A stretch of DNA of 64,000 bases from Hermatobates lingyangjiaoensis. Taxonomy: Eukaryota > Arthropoda > Insecta > Hemiptera > Hermatobatidae. The notes below the pieces were generated by a model that was not told the DNA's origin, did not search any database, and saw only the letters and a list, made by a program, of their open reading frames with translations. Both the position numbers and the translations under genes were made by a program. Shown here piece after piece: positions 21,478-32,962 of this stretch. Position 1 is the first letter of the stretch, and each line of letters opens with the position of its first letter. The DNA is taken from contig JAPFBL010000576.1 of assembly GCA_026182355.1 (NCBI GenBank), positions 108,352 through 172,351 of the forward strand, in the 5' to 3' direction.

Positions 21478-24160
21478 AACTGGGAAAATTTAGAAAAATA
21501 TTACCCCTAAACATTTAAATCTTTGGTCTACTTATAGAGTAGGTGTTGCAACACTGACTTAATTGATTGCAACACCAACTTAATAGGTAGAAAATCCCTA
21601 TATTTAGTGGAAAGAGACACAATCAGACAGAATGAGACTTCATTATCACAGTTGTATGTATTTTAGTATTTTAACACATGGGATTCATGGGAAATGAGGT
21701 GGTGCATTGCTTGGCAAAGGGTGTAGAAAGATCACTATGCTTTCTTAAGGCTTTAATTAAGCAGCAATGGTTTAAAAAAAGAAGCCAGATGAAAGGTGGC
21801 TATAGGAACAAGGTGTGATTCACTTTTAATAAGATCAATCTGACAGGTCTTAAATTAGCAGAAGAAGTCAAATCATAAATCTAGATTGGAGAAAATTTTA
21901 AAACGTGTGTAGAATATTTAACTAGGCACTATCCTCTCAAATATAACTGATACAAACTGAAAATCACATGAAACCTGGAATACAGATTCTATCTGAAAGA
22001 AGAACAAACTATTGCACACATTTGTAAAGTCTAAGCTAAGAGGCTTTAAAAGGTTAATGACTTTTGTCAAACCATGCATAAAACTAACAGGAATGAAAGA
22101 TATATTTCGAAATAGTACTATATCAATGGGATACCTCATATAGTTTTTGTATGGGGTGTACATAATATAATATTAAAAATATATAATTTGATAGTTTTTT
22201 TCCCCATTACTGCTAATCATCTCATAATTTATGTGTGGCACATTATCTACAAAAAAACGAAAATATCACGTTCAGTTCATGTTGATGAACACGTGTTTTA
22301 TCATTCTACCGTAATAACTTTTTTGTTTTTTTTTTTCAATATACTGGAAAATATACTTATACATAAATATTTATACTATCCGGTTTATTGGGTTGTGAGG
22401 TTATCTATACAGAGGAATTTGTAGCGGATATTTCACAAGGAATTAGAAAGGAAGAAAATTGTTGAAAATAAACCGTAGCGGAAAACAAGTACAATTTAAA
22501 CTACAATAAATTCATGATTTCACATATGATTTAAAAAAAAATTAAACATTCCTTAATATCACCATTCGAATTATGTGCGAATGAATGAAATGTTATTACA
22601 TCTTGAATAATTGATTAAAAGACTACTCAACAAGAAATCACTGATAACTAAATGTCAAATTAGAAAAAAATGACCGTATAGAATACAATATTCTACACTA
22701 TTACAGGCTTTGAGTTTTGAAAGATAATTGAAGTCACTGTAAGAAATGATATTCATCAGTTTTACATGGAATCATAGAAAGTCCATCAATAGTTTTCAAT
22801 CAACTGATTTTCAATCAGTAGTTTCCATATTTTCACCAAAGTCACCGATTGATGAATATTTTGACATAATTTTTTTTTAATTCTTCTATCGTTTACAACT
22901 TACAAATTTTAACAAAGACACGATCTTAAAACTTCATAACGACAACGATTTTTACAAAAGTTATGCCTGTTTAAAGGTTTTCTTGGTATTGCCGGAAGAG
23001 AGCTTAAATATACAAGTTATGTTTGTTCATAGAGTTTTCAATTTCTATTTAATACTAAAGCTTATCTCTTCATTTTATCAATGTTAGGTCTTGTATATAC
23101 TTCAGAATCAGCCTACAAGTTTGAAAGGTTTTCCCTGTCATCATATCGGTCTCTCCTTTTCAGAAATCAGTAGTTGTAAGAACTACTAAACCAATCGAAT
23201 GAAGAAAAAATTCAATCGGTAAGATGGTACATTTCTCTTTGTTTCAACCAAGAAGTAAGAATTGCTGTATCAATAACAATATTGTTATTTGCTATCATTC
23301 TTGAATGCCCCATTATCTGACTTTTGAATGTTTCAGACATAAATCGATTCGTTACGGATTAACCATGTCCTAACTTTGTAAACATAAAATTCATTTTATT
23401 TTTGAAGTAATGTAATAAATTTTTAAAAAAATTTTTTGTTGATTTTACTGTGATTAAACGTATTGATAAAACTTTCGTTCTTTTCGAGTATAAAACCCTG
23501 TATTTCATTCAGAGTCCAACAAAAGGTCGATGACTTTTTTTTTACATCTACACCCCTCTGGTAGTGGGGTGACTAATTTTTCAGGTTCCTGTACGTAGTT
23601 AGGGCGTGTTGATAACAGAACAGCTAACGTATGTCTATTTCTAGTATATCCCCACTCCCAGTTCTCAAGATCACTATCTCTTTCTCCCCTACAGTGTTCA
23701 AACCCCCTGCCCGCATCTGTTACAACTACCTCTGTATAGATAACCTCACATCCCAATAAATCTTACACAGATAACGCTTGCATAAATCTTTAAATATTAT
23801 TCTTCCAGTGCATAGAAAAAATAAAATAAAATAAGTTATTACTGTAGAAAACGACAAAAACACGTGTTCATCAAACATAAAGAAGTGGTGACAGTTTCTG
23901 TATACTATGCTGTCGAGGTAATCAGCAATTATTTAACAGATGTTCTATATACCTAACTTAATAATTTACTATCAGTGCTAGAGTCAGTAACTCTGGTCCT
24001 GGTAAGACCTCGTAAATTTGTTCGTATGGTCAGCGTCAGAGTTGACACGAGTCTGTGCTTACTATAAATCAGGAGTCGGATGAGGTGGGTAGGAGAACAA
24101 GTAAATTTTTGACGTTTATAGCGAATGGGGAAGGTTGACTGTTGGATTAAGTGCCTGAAG
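21478..24160. other. No gene supportable
   Basis: A long AT-rich stretch. A GC-richer segment at 23505-23756 gives an 83-residue minus frame without a recognisable domain. A palindrome TCAATCAACTGATTTTCAATC lies near 22796. No repeat family was identified. Confidence 0.45.
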
Positions 24161-24162
24161 AG

Positions 24163-24378
24163 GTGGTCATGGTAGCTCAGTTGCTTGCGTGTTTGCCTCT
24201 GGTTTGGTAGACCCGGGTTCGATTCTCACTCTCCCTTCGGCTTTCGACAAATATTCTGAGCATGTTATCCCTTAGATAAGTGGTTAAACCATTAGGATAG
24301 CTTTGGTTAGGTCACAATGTCAGTCTCACAAATGAACACAAATTGGCCAAATATTGGTCAATATTCTAATACCATAAA
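24163..24378 (+). mobile_element. tRNA-derived SINE, divergent subfamily
   Basis: The head GGTCATGGTAGCTCAGTTGC and box B GGGTTCGATTCTCAC are clear. The body diverges after CTCCCTTCGGCTTTCGACAA and lacks the usual TTTATTCACG block, so it is a different subfamily. Confidence 0.75.
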
Positions 24379-24384
24379 ATGAAC

Positions 24385-24608
24385 ATTTTAGACTGGGACT
24401 CAAGTGTATGTGGAGTAGGGATCTATAACAAGTAGCTGACATTGTACAGGCTGGGAACTGATGGACTTAACAGATGTTGTCTCCAACTGACGACGTGCTC
24501 AGATTCATTCACCTCCCACGTGAATAAAGCGAGAAACAGAGTAGGTATTGAACCTCAGACCTACCAGTCCAGAAGCGAGCAAGTTGCCACTAGACTAACC
24601 TGGCCTCT
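24385..24608 (-). mobile_element. tRNA-derived SINE, minus strand
   Basis: Minus-strand reading: AGGCCAGGTTAGTCTAGTGG, box B GGTTCAATACCTAC, TTTATTCACGTGGGAGG, GAGCACGTCGTCAGTTGG. It is tail-to-tail with the SINE at 24163-24378. Confidence 0.8.
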
Positions 24609-24744
24609 ACCTGTCCTGGAAAGACGCCATATTTGCGTTTCTATGCTCAACTTTTAGAGTTAACACGAGCTGTGCTACTTAGACGAGGTGAAATGTTAGG
24701 GCTTAGGGATGAGAAAGTGATGTTTGGATTAAGAGGTTGCACAA

Positions 24745-24985
24745 AGTCCAGAGTGCTCTCCTCTGGACTGCTAGCTCTGGGTTCCATTTTCACTCTGACC
24801 TTCAACTTGTTTCATGTGAGAAGTGAAAATATTTGTCCACGTCATCCCTCTGAAAAAAAGTTAAGCCCTTGTTTTCCAAGCCTTTACTACGTCAGATACT
24901 AGTTAAATCTACTCTATTTTTAGTTATTATCCCTACTCTAAATTCATTTCAGTTGGACCAAATTCGGACTCCCATTGTACCATCA
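24745..24985 (+). mobile_element. Old, degraded tRNA-derived SINE
   Basis: CTCTGGACTGCTAGCTCTGG, GAGAAGTGAAAATATTTG, CACGTCATCCCTCTG, TACGTCAGATACTAGTTAAA and CGGACTCCCATTGTACCATC follow SINE order with many changes and a small internal duplication. Confidence 0.6.
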
Positions 24986-27922
24986 TTACGGAGATACAAG
25001 ATTTCCTTGATAAATCATGGCAGAAGTGTATCTTTTTATCAAGGTGGTTTGGATGAGCAGAGAGTCCATAGAATTCATTATCCAGAAGTCTATTTTTGTA
25101 GCTATCTTTAGATTTCCATTCCAATTTATACTGAGTATCCACACTTGTATAGTATAGTATTGTACCGGCATGAGTCTCCATAAGTCAAAATTGAACCAAC
25201 AATTGTTTATGGTATTATTAACAATAAAATATAAATTGCGAATTAAAGTGAATCCATAACTTTGATTTATTTCAGATACAGCTTAGTTATCAGTCTTGAG
25301 TCAAAAATGAGACTCAATTGTGTAACTTTGGTTTCATTGGGTATGGCCTGGTTTACAATAGAAAGAAAGTTTAGGCAGAAAAGGATATCCAACTCAAACA
25401 AATATGGGTAATATTGATGGAGTCAAAGAGAATTAGCAAATTGCAGTCTACTGAAAACTTTATAAAAACATTATTTAGTTCTCTTGTAGTATGACTAAAA
25501 TTGGTATACCAATAGGATACTGCGGCGTGATCAGGTAAATCTCGATACGATTCTATGATTTTTGGTTCATTTTGAGAGTGATCTGTATAGCACCAATGGC
25601 GATACATCAAACTCACTAATTCTGTAGTCTCTAGAGTATGATTTAAGGTAGGCTGACGCACTCTTAAGAGTATCATTGTAGAGTTAACTCTGTTTTGCCG
25701 TTAGCAGTCATTTAGCCACGTCATATGTGCTTTGTTTTTTCGTAATTTTTTTCGTAAAATTTAAAATATCTGAATATAGGATTTCAAAAGGATTAATTAA
25801 TTAAAACTTCTGCTTGCAAGATTAATGATCATAATATTAATGAGTTATTTCATCGCAATGATTAAATGAGTCATTGATTGTATATGATAGAGTAATATGA
25901 AAAATCAAAGCTAATATAACTTTCTAATACTAAATATGTTTCTCAAATCTTTGATGAAATTAAAAAGTTGACTGTTAAGCACTTTGCACGTTATTATAGA
26001 GAAAGGGATGAAGTCTCTCTGGCATACCAGTACTTGATGCCTTTGTGAACCCCTTGAACATAACGACTTCTATAGCATTTTAATGGACCTCCCAGCACCA
26101 ACCACTTAGTCTGTAAACTAGAACATTCAAGTTTTAAACACAGCATTTGCAAAACACGCTTCCATAACCTTCATCGCTAACTACATTACCTTCTCCACTT
26201 TTACTCTAATATCAACCCTTTTCCTGTTGCCTTTTGTATTTTACTGACAAACAGAATAAATCACTGATTCAAACAAGTTGTGTTACTCACAATTAGTTCT
26301 TTTATCAATTCACAAACAACACATTAAGGATTAATTATAAATAATTATCAATTTAGGATTTTTCAATGCTAGCTTATTCCAATAATTGTTTTCAGCTTTC
26401 CAAGAACTCATTCGGCATATCTTGAGCCGATTAACTGAATAGAATTTTCTGTTAGATTCAATTTAATTTTTTTCTCATTATTCTTCCTCAGTTTTCTTCT
26501 TCTGCACCTATTTCTAGTAATTTTTTCGTATTTGTTATGGCAAACCTGCACATATTTTACTAAGCCGTCCAGTTCACTTTTGTCTTCTTATCGCATTAAA
26601 CCTTTCCATTACGACCGTAAAAGGAACTCTAAACCTGTTTTGTTGCATTTGAAATACATAATTCAATAAAAAGTGCTGTAAGTTTTAAAAATACTGCTAA
26701 GACGTTATTAGGCATGCTGCTCTCTTAGGATGTAATCGTAGTTATTAAGAACTGCCAATTATGTTCCATTTTCATTTTCTTCGAGAAATTTCACTTTGGA
26801 GTAGAAATATTCGGAACATATTATTGTAGGCATTTGCACCTTGCGATGAGATAGTATACTGTAGGGTTGATGTTTTTCGCAATATTACGAGTTTCGTGCG
26901 ATAGAAAACAATTCAAAATCTAAAAAGTTATCTAAACTGTTTATTTTTAAGATGAATCAAAGACATGAAAAAAAAACATACGGCAAAGATTTTTATCTTC
27001 AAAGAGATAATCTAGTTTTCACCAATAAGATTCATTTTGTTAAAATCTCATATATAAGTTTAAACTATCGTCATCATGACTATACAAGAATTTAAAAATA
27101 ATTCCCTAAACGATTTAAGAAAGGATTATAAACTTAGGATTTTTTTGGTGACATTTAGTACAAATATAAAATACAACATTGATTTGATTGTGCTTTTTGT
27201 CAACACTGTCACTTATTTTATTTCAGAAGGAAAAAAAAAGTTTTAAATTCGAAGTATATTGGAATTAATTTAAAAAAAAAAAATAAAGAGAGAAAGTCGG
27301 CAAAATGAAGACGATTTAGCTTGTAAGAAACTTGAAAGTTCCTATAAAACTCTTGGGAAAGAGTTTATGCGAACTAAACCGAAGCTACGGATTATTATAA
27401 ATTGACGTAACTCTAACTTTTTAGTAAAAGGGAACACTAAGTTTTACAGCCAAAATAAATGACAGTTAAAAGCATTCAAAAAAAAAAAAGTTTTGATTTA
27501 TCAAGGTCGTTCTTGATTATGCAGAAACTTTAATCCTTTACCGTAACTCAGTTGAAAACGGGCTCAGATCTTAGAGAGAGTGGTGGAATGGTAAAAATTT
27601 ATTTTCTTTTATAAGTTTCAGTTGAAAACTCTCTTTCCTTGAAATAATATGATATATTTTTTTTATTTTTGGATGCTCTACAACTAAAGAAAACATAAAA
27701 CTTTTTTTTCACAAAATTGTTTAAAAGTCTGTAAATATCTTAATATATAATAAAACTGTAATATAATTACAAGACATGATTAAAAACATGATTTGAAAAA
27801 ATCTAACTTAGAGAACAATATAATGTTAAATTAACTATATCAACCGTCATAATTTGTAAGCATATGCAATATATTAGGTTTCACAGTTAAAACAGTTACT
27901 TTGCTGTTTATATACATATATA
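24986..27922. other. No gene supportable
   Basis: Long AT-rich stretch. The 101-residue minus frame at 25371-25676 has no recognised domain and no splice or expression signal I can defend. The rest is non-repetitive to my reading. Confidence 0.4.
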
Positions 27923-28078
27923 GCATAAAAAGGATAAATCGGGATGCGGTCAGAACTGAAAAAGACTCACTTCCAATCAAACTCTCATTGCCGACGTTTC
28001 GATTATATTCAAAATCTTTTTTGATTTGAAACTTTTTTGAAACTGTCCGCATCCCGATTTATCCTTTTTATGTTATAT
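27923..28078. mobile_element. Foldback element D4
   Basis: The outer arms CATAAAAAGGATAAATCGGG (27923-) and CCCGATTTATCCTTTTTATG (-28070) are exact inverted repeats. Inside, the minus strand has TCGAAACGTCGGCAATGAGAG, the family D signature, with stem II changed to ATTATA. Confidence 0.7.
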
Positions 28079-28110
28079 AACTGTCCCACCGTCGTCAATT
28101 CATTACTGTT

Positions 28111-28112
<2 letters not shown>

Positions 28113-28145
<33 letters not shown>

Positions 28146-28313
28146 CATTAAGAAGAGAATGGGAGACCAAGCACGTTGTAGGCGCAACGGCAAGTTGACG
28201 GCTTACCCGAAAATTTGAGTCTGTAAGTGTGTTTCCCTACTTTGTGTGTTGCTCTTTGTTAATCTCGAACTCATGTTGTGTCCAGTTTGGATCGTGTTTC
28301 GTTTTATTAGTGA

Positions 28314-28316
<3 letters not shown>
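28113..28316 (+). mobile_element. Family B element B3, single arm after TA tract
   Basis: The TA tract 28113-28144 is followed by GGGAGACCAAGCACGTTGTA, then CCCGAAAATTTGAGTCTGTAAG and GTGTTGCTC, colinear with B4. The CTGAAGA half and the second arm are missing. Confidence 0.6.
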
Positions 28317-28319
<3 letters not shown>

Positions 28320-28351
<32 letters not shown>

Positions 28352-28535
28352 ATGATCAAACCACAATATGAAATGGGAGAAAACAAGACTAAGATCTTTC
28401 AACCCTAGTAAGCGTCAGTTGGGTTTCGACTCTGACGAAGACCGCTTCTTACGGTTGAATGATCTTAGTCTTGTTTTCCCATTTCATATTGTGTTTTGAT
28501 CTTTGATTGATATTTAACGTGTTTATGTGAAATTA
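28320..28535. mobile_element. Foldback element A6 with TA flank
   Basis: TA tract 28318-28348, then a short family A inverted dimer. The right arm holds CTCTGACGAAGACCGCTTC, GAATGATCTTAG (the GAAA changed to GAAT) and the outer end to GTGAAATT. The core point change predicts loss of activity. Confidence 0.75.
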
Positions 28536-28599
28536 TATATATAACTATATTTAAATATATGATATATTAATATATATATCATAAATAGATAGTAAACGA

Positions 28600-28860
28600 T
28601 TTTTCGAACTGAATAAACTAGAACTTAAAAAGAACACATAGAAAAGAAATCACTGAACTCACTACTATATTTCGATGTCCTCGTCTTGAAAAGATGTGAA
28701 TCGCTCCAAAGGTTGATAACGACTCAGCCTGTCGTTATCATCCTTCAGATGGTGACAGCCTTCAGATGAGCGATTCACATCTTTTCCTGAAGACGAGGAC
28801 ATCGAAATATAGTAGTGAGTTCAGTGATTTCTTTTCTATGTGTTTCTTTTTAAGTTTCTA

Positions 28861-28866
<6 letters not shown>
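28600..28866. mobile_element. Foldback element C2
   Basis: The arms (about 28607-28705 and 28765-28866) are reverse complements. The right arm has CCTGAAGACGAGGACATCGAAATATAG. The centre carries its own GATAACGAC/GTCGTTATC hairpin. A TA tract (28863-28893) adjoins the right end. Confidence 0.8.
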
Positions 28867-28891
<25 letters not shown>

Positions 28892-28896
<5 letters not shown>

Positions 28897-29060
28897 GTTT
28901 AAACCACAAGGAAAAAGAAAAACAATATGCATCAATGCTCTGAGGCCTTTCACTTTATATCATCAGAGATCAAAGCAAGAGTTATAATGATATAAATTGA
29001 AAGGCCTTAGAGTATTTATTTTTATTGTTTTCTTTCTCCTTGTGGTTTAAACTTCATTGA
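28892..29060. mobile_element. Foldback element E
   Basis: ATGAAGTTTAAACCACAAGG and CCTTGTGGTTTAAACTTCAT are exact inverted ends. Arms extend inward past AGGCCT. It abuts the TA tract shared with C2. Confidence 0.8.
28934..28972 (-). ncRNA. Hammerhead-like ribozyme, family E (left arm)
   Basis: On the minus strand: CTGATGA (28966-28960), a weak 8-nt stem II region, GAA (28951-28949), self-complementary AGGCCT (28948-28943), then C (28942). AGA (28941-28939) pairs with TCT (28969-28967). Stem II is the weakest part. The other arm keeps GAAAGGCCTTAGAG but has lost CTGATGA. Confidence 0.5.
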
Positions 29061-29219
29061 TTTCATTACGTCCTTTTTTATTATTTTCCTGCATAAAAAT
29101 ATATAATAGAATCGAAAAATATATAACAGAGTAGTAATTCAGCTAACAAGTAATGTAAAAAAAAATGACTGATTTTTATATTTTTATCTATTGAAGTAAC
29201 TTTTATTTCTTTCTTCGGG

Positions 29220-29385
29220 TGGGATGAAGGCTTGCTAGAAAGTCAAACCTCTGATTCCTGAAGGAAATATTGTGTCTTCTCTATTGATTCTATACTGGGA
29301 GTCCTAAATCTGACCTAAGTATAGTGTAGTTAGAGTAGAGATTTTTGACAAAGACCTGGCATCGTACAAGTTTCAGAGGGAATTT
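29220..29385 (-). mobile_element. SINE, 5' truncated, minus strand, type-2 tail
   Basis: Contains GATTCTATACTGGGAGTCCTAAAT and GACCTGGCATCGTAC, with the distal end AAAGTCAAACCTCTGATTCC. The tRNA head is absent. Confidence 0.72.
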
Positions 29386-29490
29386 GTTACCTGCTGTTGC
29401 GTTTCTGGTATTCTTAGTTTCTCGTTTCTTTCTCATAAGGACGGATTTTCCAAAAATTTGTGTTAGTAAGTGTGAGAAAAGGTGAAGGGG

Positions 29491-29776
29491 AATATATATA
29501 TATATATATATAAACCCACAACAAGAAATGAGAAAAAAACCTAAACTCTTTCAGCCGTAACAAGCAGTCTTGATCAGAGCCAAATCTGAAATTGAAACCA
29601 AATATGTAGAAACATCTGTTACGGGGTTGAGAGGATGTTTCTACATCTTTGGTTTCAGTTTGGGATTTGACCATGACGAAGGTCGCATCTTGCGGTTGAA
29701 AGATATGTCATTCTTCTCATTTCTTATTGTGGTTTGGACGTTGATTGTTATTTTACGTCTTAATTGTGAAATCTTG
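29491..29776. mobile_element. Foldback element A7 (diverged subfamily)
   Basis: TA tract 29491-29511, then family A arms. The centre contains GATGTTTCTACATCTTTGG and its complement in place of the usual ACCCAACT joint. The right arm has CCATGACGAAGGTCGCATCT, so C3-U4 and stem II are altered. The outer end GTGAAATCTTGTTATATA matches A8. Confidence 0.72.
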
Positions 29777-30687
29777 TTATATATAGATGCATGTGTGTGT
29801 GTGTACGCATGCGCACTATAACTAAAAAAATATACCAATAGAAAACCATTTAAACTAACTGCATATATAGATATATATTTGTATTTTAATAATACGTAAC
29901 TATAATTATAATTGAAGCAAAATAAAAACCAACAATTGACTTTGAGGAAACTATAGTTTATTTTTCTTTCAGTAAAAATCAACATTTGCGTTTATAAAAA
30001 TCAACGTAAGTTATAAATTAACTATTTGTAAATCAATTATTCCATGTGAATTTGTTTGCTAGGAAGAAATGAAATAGAGAACTAATAGAAACTCTATTAT
30101 TATCAGACCAATCTTTTTGGAATACACCCTTGATAGATAATATATTCAACAAATATACATTGTGAATAAAAAGACTAATTTTTATAGCCTAAACCAAAAA
30201 TAATTATCTCATGGGAATGATAAAAAACCAATAAACCAGAGTTATAGTCCCGAAGCAATAAATTTGCTTAATTAGAGAGGTTCAGTGCACAATAAATTTG
30301 GTTAATAGATTGAAAAAGTTCTGTTGTTTTCGAAGCAATCGGGGAAAATTACTTTCCATTGACAATTGTTTAAACAAACTGCAGGATATATTTTTTTAAC
30401 AAACTTCTCATAATCAACGATGAACTTTCCAGCATTTATGACATATGATGAATTTTTGATGCATCATTTTGATTTCTATTATGTAAATTAGTATCTTTTT
30501 TTTTTCGTGTAAGAGTGGTTGAAAATCACATGAGAGTAAATGATTTATTTTATTCGAATAAAATAAATAGTTATGCAGCAAGGGTTGCTTGTTTATTTAA
30601 CGTACCAATAAGAAGCCAACTTGGTCATTTCCTCTTCAGGATGGACGAATTCCGAAACAGGTCGACCCTTCTCACTAGATATACTAG
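29777..30687. other. No gene recognised
   Basis: AT-rich DNA; a TG stretch at about 29791-29806 only. Confidence 0.5.
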
Positions 30688-30886
30688 TTTACGCTACTAT
30701 GTCTACGCCTCTGGACTGGTAGATCAGGGGTTCAAATCTCACTCTAGCTCTCAATTTTTTTCTGGCAGGAGATGAAGAAAATATGAGCACGTTAAGCTGT
30801 CGGTCACGAGCCTTTAAAATGTATGGCTCCCAATGTAGAATGTTCCTTGCGTGGAAACAATGTGCGCCCTAACCTAGCCTAACCTA
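30688..30886 (+). mobile_element. Diverged SINE with CCTAA-type tail
   Basis: CGCCTCTGGACTGGTAGATC, box B GGTTCAAATCTCAC, GAGCACGTTAAGCTGTCGG and the end CCCTAACCTAGCCTAACC. About 70 bp of the body is deleted. Confidence 0.75.
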
Positions 30887-30944
30887 TAACCAGCAAGGAA
30901 AGGGTGCTTCATTCATATAGGGAGTCTATTATTTCTTCCTTTAA

Positions 30945-31157
30945 CAAACACCTCAGTGCCTGTATTGCTCAACCGTAGACGATATGGAGCACATATTCTT
31001 TTCTTGCCAAAAATGGAATACTCAGAGGAGTGACTTGGTGAAGAAAATCGGTATATTCTCAGCAGAAACTATCATGCCTAGATGACCTAGAGTGCTGAGA
31101 TGTGGTATTTTACAAAAATATCCTCACAACAAAATAGAGACAGAAGATTTAGACTAA
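30945..31157 (+). pseudogene. R1-like LINE ORF2 C-terminal fragment
   Basis: The frame reads CLYCSTVDDMEHIFFSCQKW, a C-x2-C-x7-H-x4-C cysteine/histidine motif. Its DD-EH-x-F-x-C context is typical of the C-terminal zinc knuckle after the reverse transcriptase of R1-type non-LTR retrotransposons. It is followed by QRSDLVKKIGIF. A stop (31083-31085) is read through in frame to PRVLRCGILQKYPHNKIE, so the original protein continued. No RT core is left; dead fragment. It may be a relic of the LINE that mobilised the local SINEs, but that is not shown. Confidence 0.68.
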
Positions 31158-31300
31158 CTAATACTAAAGTAAGGCTGCGATACGTAAGGAATTGAATGGC
31201 CTAACCTGTGGAAATGTGGGAAACAGTTCCAGACTAGTGTCCTAGAAGAAAAGGGAGTTTTTAAGTTGGTAGTCTGGTTTAACTGGGATCAAAGCACTAT
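31158..31300 (+). repeat. LINE 3' end, copy 1
   Basis: Follows the LINE fragment; contains ACTAAAGTAAGGCTGCGATA and GTGTCCTAGAAGAAAAGGGAG. It recurs at 31636-31760. Confidence 0.65.
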
Positions 31301-31635
31301 TTATTTATTTGTTAAGGGTGATTGTAGTACTGCGTCCTAAGAACTATTGTACTTCCCCCCTCCCCCCCTTCTGTACTATAGTACCCCAGTTAGCTTCAAC
31401 GCCTCTAAGAAGCTCAGCACTTTTGCTGAGTCCAACGGTAAAAGCTCTTTTATGGTTTTGTTGAGTGTCCCGAAGCACCTGCCTCTGTGTAACACAGTGG
31501 CTTGACAATCAGCCAGCAGATGCAATGGTCCAAGCTCTATGTGAGTAAATGCATTTTACCACCTTACCCCCCCCCTCACTGCTAAATTATTATTGTTATT
31601 ATTATTATTTTATTAAATTTGACACTTAGAAGAAC
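31301..31635. other. No gene; C-rich run and TTA repeat
   Basis: Between the two LINE tails: a C/T-rich run near 31350-31370, a second C run near 31568, and a TTATTA repeat (31588-31612). Confidence 0.5.
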
Positions 31636-31760
31636 GGGAATAAGAAATTCTAAAGTAAGGCTGCCTTACCTAAGGAAATGGTACTGTGAAAAACGATTAC
31701 TGGCTAGTATTCTAGAAGAAAACTGAGTGTTTGAGTTGATAGCCTGGTTCTGAGAGCCCA
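31636..31760 (+). repeat. LINE 3' end, copy 2
   Basis: Aligns with 31160-31290 (CTAAAGTAAGGCTGCCTTAC, TATTCTAGAAGAAAACTGAG) with one deletion of about 20 bp, so two copies of the same LINE end lie about 480 bp apart. Confidence 0.65.
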
Positions 31761-32429
31761 ACACTTATGTTTCTAAATTCATTTCATTCTACCTCCTTAA
31801 CAAAAAAAAAAAAAAAAAAAATTAAATTTGAAATTGAGAAAAGGCTGATTTGGAAAGGTGGTGAGATTTTGGTTTGGGGGGGGGTTAGGAATAATGTTGG
31901 CTGCGGCAAAGCATTGGGGGTAGAGTATTGGAGAGAGAAAGGAGGCCCTGGGAGATGTGAATCTGTCAATATGACCGAGCTGAGGAAGACTTTGCAGACT
32001 AGGCCGTGGGTTCTTGTTAGCTAACTGTGACTCCTCCCAATCAGTCCATCCCAATGCCCACCTCTGCTGACTCACCCCTTATTCCTCATCCAACCTATTC
32101 CTTAAAGCCTTTCAATTTTTGACATTTAGCAAAAAAAAAAAATCTTTTCTTCCTTCGGGTAATATTTACATTGAAAAGTTGATAATAAATCAGAAAAATT
32201 ATAAAAATGAGTTACATTACAGTTATTCTTCATCTGAATAGAGTAAATTACTCTTGTATAAAAATATAAAAAAAATATAAGGTATTTAATTATTTCAGAA
32301 CCTACATAAACTTAATAATTACAGTGCAGGAGTTTTCATGTTGCTAAACCTGCATAGATTTCTTTCTTACCTCCTGTCTTGTTCTTCTCTCTCTCTTTCT
32401 GACACCCACTTTTCTATCTATCTGTTCTT
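31761..32429. other. No gene recognised
   Basis: Poly-A (31800-31820), a G-rich unique segment (31860-32030), then AT-rich DNA. Open frames here reflect composition. Confidence 0.45.
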
Positions 32430-32579
32430 CCCAAGTCTGTATGATGCAGATTCTCTTAAAGATCCCTCCATTAAAAACACTTCAGTTAGGCAAAATTTAG
32501 AACTCCAGTTGTAGATTGTTCATTACATGGTTTCACAAAGGGTCAATACTTGGAATATGTGTGCCCTAAAGTAACCTAA
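32430..32579 (+). mobile_element. Older SINE, 5' truncated, interrupted by a younger SINE
   Basis: Starts within AAGTCTGTATGATGCAGATT, runs through GGCAAAATTTAGAACTCCAG to CCTAAAGTAACCTAA (32565-32579). The same 15 bases reappear at 32905-32919, after which this copy's tail resumes (CCTATAGCC). Confidence 0.8.
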
Positions 32580-32582
32580 TGA

Positions 32583-32904
32583 GGGGCCAGGTTAGCTCAG
32601 TGGTTAACGTACTCGCCTCTGAACTGAGTGAACCGGTGTTCGATACCCATCTAGCCCTCGATTTATTCATGCGGGAGGTGAATAAATCTGAACACGCCGT
32701 CCCTCGGAAAAGGACATTAAACCGTCGGTCTCGAGCCTGTACGATGTCAGGTACTCGTTAAAGATCCCTACTCTAAATACATTTGAGTTAAGCAAAATTT
32801 AGGACTCCCACTGTAGAATCAATCTCCATTGTGCGGACTCACAAAGGGCCAATGCACGTCCTACGTTGTGTTCCCTTGTGGACTACCACTGCAACCTAAC
32901 CTAA
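32583..32904 (+). mobile_element. Young full-length SINE nested in an older one
   Basis: GGGGCCAGGTTAGCTCAGTGG head, box B GTGTTCGATACCC, complete body, and tail AACCTAACCTAA. It is flanked by 15-bp target duplications CCTAAAGTAACCTAA at 32565-32579 and 32905-32919. It is the least diverged copy in the window. Confidence 0.9.
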
Positions 32905-32962
32905 CCTAAAGTAACCTAACCTATAGCCAGCAAAGAAAGGGCACCTCATTCAAATAGTTCAA
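32905..32962 (+). repeat. Segment shared downstream of two SINEs
   Basis: CCTATAGCCAGCAAAGAAAG and the following CTCATTCAAATAG match 30886-30920 after the SINE at 30688. The two older SINEs therefore share about 40 bp beyond the usual tail. Confidence 0.6.

Noticed and set aside
23505..23756. 83-residue minus frame in a GC-richer patch
   Set aside because: No family recognised. Local composition lowers stop frequency.
25371..25676. 101-residue minus frame as a gene
   Set aside because: No recognisable domain, no neighbouring exon or promoter that can be defended. Length is compatible with chance.
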